Shown: one piece after another, positions 37,801 to 39,903 of the stretch
How positions within the stretch are numbered: position 1 is the stretch's first letter
How the letters are laid out: every line of letters begins with the position of its first letter
Notes under the pieces: generated by a model
The model's database searches: none
The model's input: only the letters and a program-made list of their open reading frames with translations
Told to the model about the DNA's origin: nothing
Origin: Ichthyosporea sp. XGB-2017a
Lineage: Eukaryota > Opisthokonta > Ichthyosporea
Direction: 5' to 3'
Assembly (NCBI GenBank): GCA_002811675.1
Contig: PDIM01010339.1
Location: 29,309 to 69,211, forward strand
DNA length: 39,903 nucleotides
Program-made: the position numbers and the translations under genes

Positions 37801-39561
37801 TGTTGACAAACAGCTAATCATTCCACAGAAGCAATCAACAAATTCCAAATACACCCTCTCCCTGATAAGATCAAAGGTAACTTCCGTCACCACGACATTT
37901 GTCTCCGCAATTCTTTTATGAACCCTCGCACATACTTTGAATAGGTCTCTGCATGAGTATTCTCTGTCAAATCGATTCTCAGAAAAACGGCAATCGTTAA
38001 CAAAGCCTAAAATATCTTGATATAAGTTGAGAATAATGTTCACACAAAGCTTCAATGAAGAATATTTACACGAAATAATGTCTTTTAACTCACTAAACGG
38101 CAGTTCGTGAACGACGGATTTGAGCCACATCCCACCACTTTCAATCATTTCACTATTCACTGTTTTCCTGGTACTTCCCGAGGCATTCAAAGACTGTGTG
38201 GCAAATAGTTGAAATCCGCTTGCTGCCCTAATTGTTTCACCTCTCCCGGGAATAAATAAACAGCGCTCTTCTAAAAGAGGAATAAGGACAGATATTATAT
38301 CACTTGGGGCTATATCAATATCTTCAATAAGAATCCATCTTCCCTCTCTAACAGCACGAGTTAAAGCCCCAGCTTGCCATTCAAATTTCCCTGGAACATC
38401 AGTACACACGTAATTGCCCAACAACATTTTACTGTCAGACTGATCACCCAAATGCAATTTAAGAAGAGTTCCATGCTGCTCTTCTTGGTGAAGAAGTCTA
38501 TACAGAGTTTCCACCAAAGTCGTCTTACCACACCCATGCACCCCTTGAACTAAAATCCCAGAAGACCCATGTTTCAAAGCCAGAGCGAGAGACTTAAGAT
38601 TTGAAGTAAATGTTTCGGTCAGCTCTACATCCGAGCGCTGCATTGAATTGGCAATAGCTTCAACACCCTCATCCCCTTGTCGGGATAGTAAAACTCCACA
38701 AACATCGGTTGTATTATTCTTCAAGAACTTCGACTCAACAATCATGCTACGCCCGTCTTTTTTTGCTTCAGAACAAGTCCACACACCTTCATTCAACAGC
38801 AATTTTGCAGAAAGAATCTGCTTGAGTTCGGAATAGCGTATTGTTTGAATGGCTAATTGGTTTTCGTTTAATTGCTGCCCAATAAATCTGTTAAACAACT
38901 CATACAAAGACCCCTCTGTCAGTCCCAAAATAACACCCAAAATTCTGCACGCATAATACTTTGCGGTTGCGCCGAAATTATCACAAGTCAACAAATCTAA
39001 TAATGGAACAAAATTCCATTTCACTTTAAACTGACCGCCGCAATGGGAAAATATACAGAAAGCAGAGTACAGTAGCTGTTCAATGTAAGACTCGGAGAGC
39101 ACCCGCTCCACCCCCCTGCTCAATTCCACCTCAAGAGTAGAAAACAACGATGGATTACACTTGTAGTAGTCTAGAACAAAATCGGCATACGCTTGATCAA
39201 AGGAAAGTACTGTAGCGAAACAAAAGGCCATTGAATCATGAACCTCACTTTGCTTCCTCTCCCCATTCTGCACCAGAACCCGACCAACATCAACGCACCT
39301 ATCTAATAAATCGCGGAGTATTGGGGAAAAACATACCACTGTTTCTGCACACACACTAGCGTCCAGTAACCCCAAAGCTATGGTGTCCAGAACCTTCTGT
39401 CTATCACAATCCCTCAACATGGCGTCCCCATCCAAAGCCCCATTCTCTACCAAAGAGCACAACTGCATAACAGCTGTTGATTGATTACATTTTTCTTGCC
39501 CCTTACAATGGCGACAAAAGCGAACGATTGGCCCCGCCAAATCAATTCTGAATCCCTCCAT
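22855..39561 (-). CDS. MDN1: Midasin (Rea1), dynein-like AAA ATPase of 60S assembly
   Basis: A complete 5568-residue nuclear ATPase that strips assembly factors (Ytm1/WDR12 and Rsa4/NLE families) from pre-60S ribosomes. Six AAA modules are visible, with Walker A lysines K346, K690, K1118, K1419, K1819 and K2136. Walker B motifs include WILLDEINLA, WIVLDELNLAP and WILLDELNLAS. The AAA6 Walker B is degenerate (LLVDNVNF), as usual for the family. AAA2 carries the expected long helical insert. A long helical linker (about 2450-4600) leads to a Glu/Asp/Lys-rich region (about 4620-5220), then the C-terminal MIDAS domain. The MIDAS metal site D5371-x-S5373-x-S5375 lies in SIDNSESMSDN, and the protein ends INALPSILSDALRQWFELVAA. 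Length is near human MDN1 (about 5600). It starts at a clear ATG and has no intron over 16.7 kb. Confidence 0.98.
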   Translation of the reverse strand: MEGFRIDLAGPIVRFCRHCKGQEKCNQSTAVMQLCSLVENGALDGDAMLRDCDRQKVLDTIALGLLDASVCAETVVCFSPILRDLLDRCVDVGRVLVQNGERKQSEVHDSMAFCFATVLSFDQAYADFVLDYYKCNPSLFSTLEVELSRGVERVLSESYIEQLLYSAFCIFSHCGGQFKVKWNFVPLLDLLTCDNFGATAKYYACRILGVILGLTEGSLYELFNRFIGQQLNENQLAIQTIRYSELKQILSAKLLLNEGVWTCSEAKKDGRSMIVESKFLKNNTTDVCGVLLSRQGDEGVEAIANSMQRSDVELTETFTSNLKSLALALKHGSSGILVQGVHGCGKTTLVETLYRLLHQEEQHGTLLKLHLGDQSDSKMLLGNYVCTDVPGKFEWQAGALTRAVREGRWILIEDIDIAPSDIISVLIPLLEERCLFIPGRGETIRAASGFQLFATQSLNASGSTRKTVNSEMIESGGMWLKSVVHELPFSELKDIISCKYSSLKLCVNIILNLYQDILGFVNDCRFSENRFDREYSCRDLFKVCARVHKRIAETNVVVTEVTFDLIRERVYLEFVDCFCGMISCLSTREKLNAVICVSLGMDLEKMRYFLNFYKCSVSKTGQGFLEVGRASVKSIKSSSTKSETKNLVGLLKKQSTFAYTKHSLCLLEKLAVAVDINEPVLLVGETGTGKTTAAQHLAEMLGQKMVVVNMSQQSDSSDLLGGYKPVDLRMVCTPLLETFEEIFPKTFSKKANTRFYQLVLSKFNARQWAKLVTLFRNALQMVQTRINNSKSPSQNGDDVGNVDKNKKVGKPLSSELQKRWASFANNVEKFESQREQLKNSFAFSFVEGTLTKALRKGEWILLDEINLATQETLECLSGLLENENESLVLSERGDIEPVSRHPNFRVFACMNPATDVGKKDLPPGLRNRFSEYYVDEITDENDLRTVVNSYLECTGEVENETVDSLVKFFLEVKKAALETLKDSANRRPHYSLRTLCRALDYCRMTFRQYGFRRALYEGVSMSFFTQLDSDSYKVMSELIQKYIQREMPAKVLTAIPNAPGSDYVLFEQFWIRRGPEDAHVPQNYIITPSIGRNLRNVARAIVATKFPVLLQGPTSSGKTSMIEYIATCAGHRFVRVNNHEHTDLQEYMGRYVSDSQGKLVFQEGVLVEALRKGHWIVLDELNLAPTDLLEALNRLLDDNRELLIPETQEVVKPHPNFMLFATQNPAGLYGGRKMLSRAFRNRFIELHFDDIPQEELETILSKRCVIPPTYCKKLVLILKELQSTRQGTKLFSGKTAFITLRDLFRWAERRPNGYEELARDGFCLLAERIRNPEEKVFVKSVIEKILKVKIDEAELYSGSGNKELENAMRLCHTDDEQSPFYAFREIVWTESMRRLFVIVQKCLMHKEPILLVGETGCGKTTICQLIALLYQKQLHAINCHQHTESSDFIGGLRPMRGKYEQANRLLGLLKDIFESPRQFGGGIVVERAVAITEDDFGTLCDTLKDVLHKVNADCSVKEHLSKEELALLASMEEAILLYGEYQTLFVWHNGPLISAMNTGDHILIDEISLADDSVLERLNSVLEPSRLLVLAEKGGIECEEIRAHGDFRILATMNPGGDFGKKELSPALRNRFTEIWVPNVEDRSDRLEIIDSSLANKSLKSLKFLVLNFIDWFHSLHQSVTISLRDILAWVKFINCAYEDIGVREAYTHGACLTFLDGLGMSLGAGPNHSEFRKSCLEYLNNQMKEFNEQINLVGGKVMAVREGYFGIAPFCIEKGPIAAEKHNYTVDAPTICENMMRVLRGLQLHKPILLEGSPGVGKTSLVNALAKLSGHQLVRINLSEQTDIMDLFGADLPVENGNSGEFEWRDGVFLKAMKEGNWILLDELNLASQSVLEGLNACLDHRSSIYIPELDLNVDCPTGFRIFGAQNPTTQGGGRKGLPKSFLNRFTKIYVDQLSKYDLEFIANAHYPEIGTELISRMIAFNGRLFEETMVKCSFGTKGSPWEFNLRDVFRWCDLMRRYQCEGKFCPGNFLKAVYIDRMRDAEDREKIIRLYNEVFAGENAYAKAEPESFLVTKSFVQIGQAILPRNDHAVGFESTEFSNELQVLQKTISPLETLATAVDMNWLSILVGPAASGKTSMVRLLAELTGNELQEYAMNSSIDTMELLGGFEQVDMNRKVEDVKKELRDGSRLLIARCIQSAESNINHEDRQQSLVYRVVNSWNVYEMRMQQGDVPGSSTPDIEDKQPLLHLAESLCKLQAEFPMEFDCLQFNPSHCFSVLQSVLDAEKNGSFQGKFEWVDGMLVKAIENGHWLLVDNVNFCSSSVLDRLNPLFEPGGVLAVNERGVIDGAIKLVKPHKNFRMFFAMDSKYGEISRAMRNRGIEICLLDGEYGLQDSLRLLNSAGIAGSYAARILFRVHDEVGKELAKGYMNDDKLCIRDLLNFAKLTRIYLDCGRSFSDAVSDAALEVYARTRKRDADRSSVTNCIRKVLSDTELSFELVATNEWVFAEPGVWPSFVSGRYLNEDASLYSIQADGALFRNYLCEGIASAPAKLHDAVPFQMLGIDQTFQISEVSVPSEEVSIFSRNMLACKFVIESASIRDWEVRKQWLLYVKFKSYYPPDWEFYLNVAIECMEVVFSSPGLKSIYSMRETLSGQSSEMVYSLPWSFRNNEELANNFFVLAKQNSTADDFEKLWTLHSNMSSQLECMVHERMISLFEKNALAKGISVPFRSMSPYCQSYLLHIGDAEQSSLLFEESRWIYPLFQVLSIFCRKLLSVESDLAGHVSLPTDCVKKMGMVNDIRCEMFSVVNGSSFSRSSFCVVWSKFVVNMTLVLDTIPTVIANSLMDVFVHLGNIVDTLNRLCGTKDWEQKLLFGKSCGIIPFARKDADLFQLELDIRRCGELLNIASFAQLEDNQALLKFVRNSSSVEQMRKLIAESVATIRITDYMNEHGKGRQVLAELHKVPSILHKLSTDALAENSSYEAEKQGSLSLPLVKPAFLDVATISYQDYIGLGLESIIIRKLCALTRLCYKRESGEIVKEHAREIWKFVERLVALHGSSRSPRCPTVAATYQRLLWVLDSFLTSSKPEKYSSFHLALRSELTSCIVNFFTRIWDNCFDDIRCLDSNEDVNSNVNNSKTMQKGSFYGFFSVQMKIVRTLRCSFESIPICFSSEKASQYKTLVGDLIKELNEAHCVANEVEDRSMFTNMMAIFFQSCVKYFSSTVFEKMTHALDELSMCFIHYEVVAACRAENLAAVIVDSFKQMGTCTFAKEAVDIISLIMSVWIEALTTKMSASQELLCLSKLWFYLGQLNFVFVRPENEVDPASQIIFKLKSNENLLAVKNVELAVEEQYRKITTNCLSSNKLEHIREQIRLIEDDIAKLKDSIPLRPQVCQFSRIFVNVSNFNDSVVKSKKCSLLIENLCDGIPKTPMQRGEFLAQVEVVQESQQQFVKDLLSDHPFYYDITGPIAMSCYFMMHGLRIASTLFEGQVAKSLNQGALDGAVVELGRFPMSKGSEEVASVLDVAFEIFSSVKGELFDNRKSSKKLQVLATSLTSLFNRIKCSGRLLDEHIKCADVIFSSYCSHWHLVEKEKRRLIEEEEGLYKFKTISHNVETDEEEFERDYKAMFPEFDTEYLQILKDSGDLEAENALSAENKSCNTENLNRSKTVVGIPDSDAFDIVAIHRSIYTMFHAYSQNSKNVSCKSILEVKDLQMEFTQSYQSAEELISSFPSNNLSRNEESQISLGSALAMKIDERELSFGRDVADKPMSNESLYDIYKDSNVREVLKCKDVLLGMSTRISDLLIQWPEHPILLVLVNLIKKILSFPVSSPVMKILAGLELLLKKSQDWEQYAAKHVSLKEALTSISNLIIEWRKLELKCWPFLLQSKEKAHELKAGKFWFHLYQMIDHGAAESALVGGTNNMLDESYMKQLFENVSQLLETASLGEFFARLNIVKAFYFNVDAKVKSLEIYEEGGFEGVEVIYFGRLRTILMNVHKYYSQYKTAVETELKKLRTPIEKELKDFVKICRWNDVNYWAVKQSSEKAHRTLHKFAKQYEIKLGLKASEAWRVDEKANSSEEISSGPCLKAGSTLSHIPKFSLDSLKNLLPTTVDGEYLAKMLLFNRRLAQFQRKELGGTSTVRLAVVVDQFASQVIETVKELQSEENTFAVDDAKKKGALKLRKQMRQKGLSDLLKYLRTIGLKYRSSSLILNQQSNQYVFEQGALLSLVRNEDGKASEASYGQELVKKSENYFFKLFSMVSKLRSLRNKCSSDIPPAIADRCAGYVEVMFYYILKERKALGNLVEVREQLDCVLERLGKAVEKGEIGCFRSSRALWRSLKSLKYKSDSLLLGAEQIKLAMQKDMLNGELGFTPEDETIIGGLLSDVSSVCADVSAAFNAEIPVMYICEKLKSDIVCVDLGMKIECIESRLSNMSLEMENYCSRLSPSQRKLLSGIRSSLSKAEISTPEPPLFNYRDFNDSAIEGSVDAVLISVQKLITEEKHISSTCPIALDNEDIPAVSDLSEGYLISLHETMMHYADILNIQTHCESVVQLLAAVANANGTTDWEGIVLKLKIYHSLITKYAELADKAIFTFSAHHKSFCKLAYVLVNMFSELFENGFCTPKEEQPTEMEDHKGENLSGTGVGEGQGEKDVTDEIENEDQIAGTENEEKGEQPEKNDDKEKDKDAEDNAFEMTDDFDGELEDVEKKERENDDEHDDEEENEEDLDKKMGDLDQAKADVVDEKMWGEDEDDKDENPSENEKSEMDSSMKGMAEDDSLVADESTQEKKEKEREEKTDSEETKKDEKKTQDSDETKDDEKKNDGDDEDEIDGEINEQNVEENLGFNFEETTNTNDEEKGDDNMELPEDMNLDDEDGEDEDDGLECDAPDPNEIAEGPDEKMDIDDDSKEFPEQQPEQAEENNSDDAPGDMEEEKQDEGTSEKDDDTGDVADEEEECEGEQPSGEDDELAMDLDRNDVDSSNEKHDDKRKGEEENQELEHDKEKNKAQDHKDISMGEGVEDESGEQNAGNNEEMDDNEDMSAFTDMNNSGTASSMPDSSNVEQKKQKDSSEREQSRSERKFETNPLRNLGDALKEWKDRLKVIGDEDADEKEEHAENDEGSSEPNADDEFEFINQDSNSYDGQTLASRDENQQQDVDLNANQNEEEEDPMDVDESDKLLENKKEAKEEDSNELESKHEVVDKSSASNELNQSSNTEEKKNEDGSDENNGENAKSKKNAGDDEAEREKEMRSEVFTGSKTEIDLEALKLTEEEMIKSRAELEEAVGNWREGKSTEEGRALWQKYELVTGTLAMDLCEQLRLILEPTIATKMKGDYRTGKRLNMKKIIPYIASQFKKDKIWLRRTKPSKRDYQVMVSIDNSESMSDNRSVQMAFEALTLISKALSQLEVGDISISTFGDSFEVVHPFGSSFTPESGSNIMHRFTFDQQSTDVVNYLEKSMAFLDLSKHNSSSQNETSQLQIIVSDGRGFSDVKNIAKWVRMAAEKNIMICFIVIDNPESEFSIADYQSVKYVDGKLQVQKYMDSFPFPYYILLRDINALPSILSDALRQWFELVAA

Positions 39562-39903
39562 TGTCCAAATACTTAGCTTCCTTTAATTCAATCCAATCAG
39601 GACAGAAATCAAATCTGAATAAACCAAGTAAAAACAAACAAAAAAAACAAAAAACAAAAACCCCCAACCCAATAAAAAATCAAATGAAATCTCAACAACT
39701 CGAAAAAAAAAGAAAAACAAAAACAAAAAAGAACTCCAACAGAGAACAAAAGAATGAAATATAAAAAAAGGCCCCATGCAGACGAAAAAGTTGACTATGG
39801 AAAACTCCATACAAAAAAAAAAGGGACAAAATCACATGTACTATTTTTTTTTTGGCGGGAAAAGTGAAATAAAAAAAAAAGAAAACAAAATCCCCCCAAG
39901 GGA
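39562..39903. promoter_or_regulatory. MDN1 upstream region
   Basis: 342 bases to the window end. On the MDN1 coding strand it is T-rich with repeated TTTTG-like units, the same style as other leaders here. An E2F-like site lies near the far end. A divergent gene may start beyond the window. Confidence 0.5.
39851..39862. promoter_or_regulatory. E2F-like site TTTGGCGGGAAA
   Basis: Exact match to the widely used E2F/DP consensus TTTSGCGGGAAA form, 290 bases upstream of the MDN1 ATG and next to a T run. Function is inferred from the consensus in animals and plants. The target could equally be a divergent gene outside the window. Confidence 0.4.

Overview
This is a gene-dense stretch of nuclear DNA from a unicellular eukaryote. 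It carries nine confident protein genes, every one an uninterrupted open reading frame with standard stop codons. The largest, MDN1, runs 16.7 kb without an intron. AATAAA-type polyadenylation signals follow the genes, T-rich tracts precede many start codons, and there are no operon-like ribosome binding sites. The gene set (animal-type CPT1, POMT2, K-Cl cotransporter, phenylalanine hydroxylase) reads like an intron-poor opisthokont relative. Another intron-poor protist, for example a thraustochytrid-like stramenopile, cannot be excluded from this window alone.

Layout, left to right. (1) 117-1295 (+): a SAM-domain protein with a Cys-rich C-terminus resembling the tail of piggyBac transposases. 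(2) 2240-4567 (+): carnitine palmitoyltransferase 1. (3) 5134-5490 (-): a single-RRM RNA-binding protein, convergent with CPT1 and divergent from the next gene. (4) 5817-9113 (+): long-form tRNase Z with an Arg/Gly-rich leader and an unrecognised C-terminal extension. (5) 10145-12916 (+): protein O-mannosyltransferase of the POMT2/PMT2 type. (6) 13547-16870 (+): K-Cl cotransporter. (7) 17533-19050 (+): phenylalanine hydroxylase with a likely mitochondrial presequence. (8) 19216-21579 (-): endosomal-type Na+/H+ exchanger whose 3' end interlocks with that of PAH. (9) 21989-22318 (+): a tentative small gene. (10) 22855-39561 (-): complete midasin, 5568 residues. The last 342 bases are its upstream region.

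The genes are unrelated housekeeping functions: mitochondrial fatty-acid import, tRNA 3' processing, ER O-mannosylation, ion homeostasis, aromatic amino acid catabolism and 60S ribosome assembly. I see no mobile element, CRISPR array, tRNA or rRNA. The main points of interest are the SAM/piggyBac-tail protein, the rearranged CPT1 N-terminus, the tRNase Z extension, a 12-base motif shared by two 3' ends, several palindromic transcription-factor-like sites, and the interlocked PAH/NHE 3' ends. Three genes (CPT1, tRNase Z, NHE) have open frames that extend upstream only through a TTG codon, so I start them at the first ATG.
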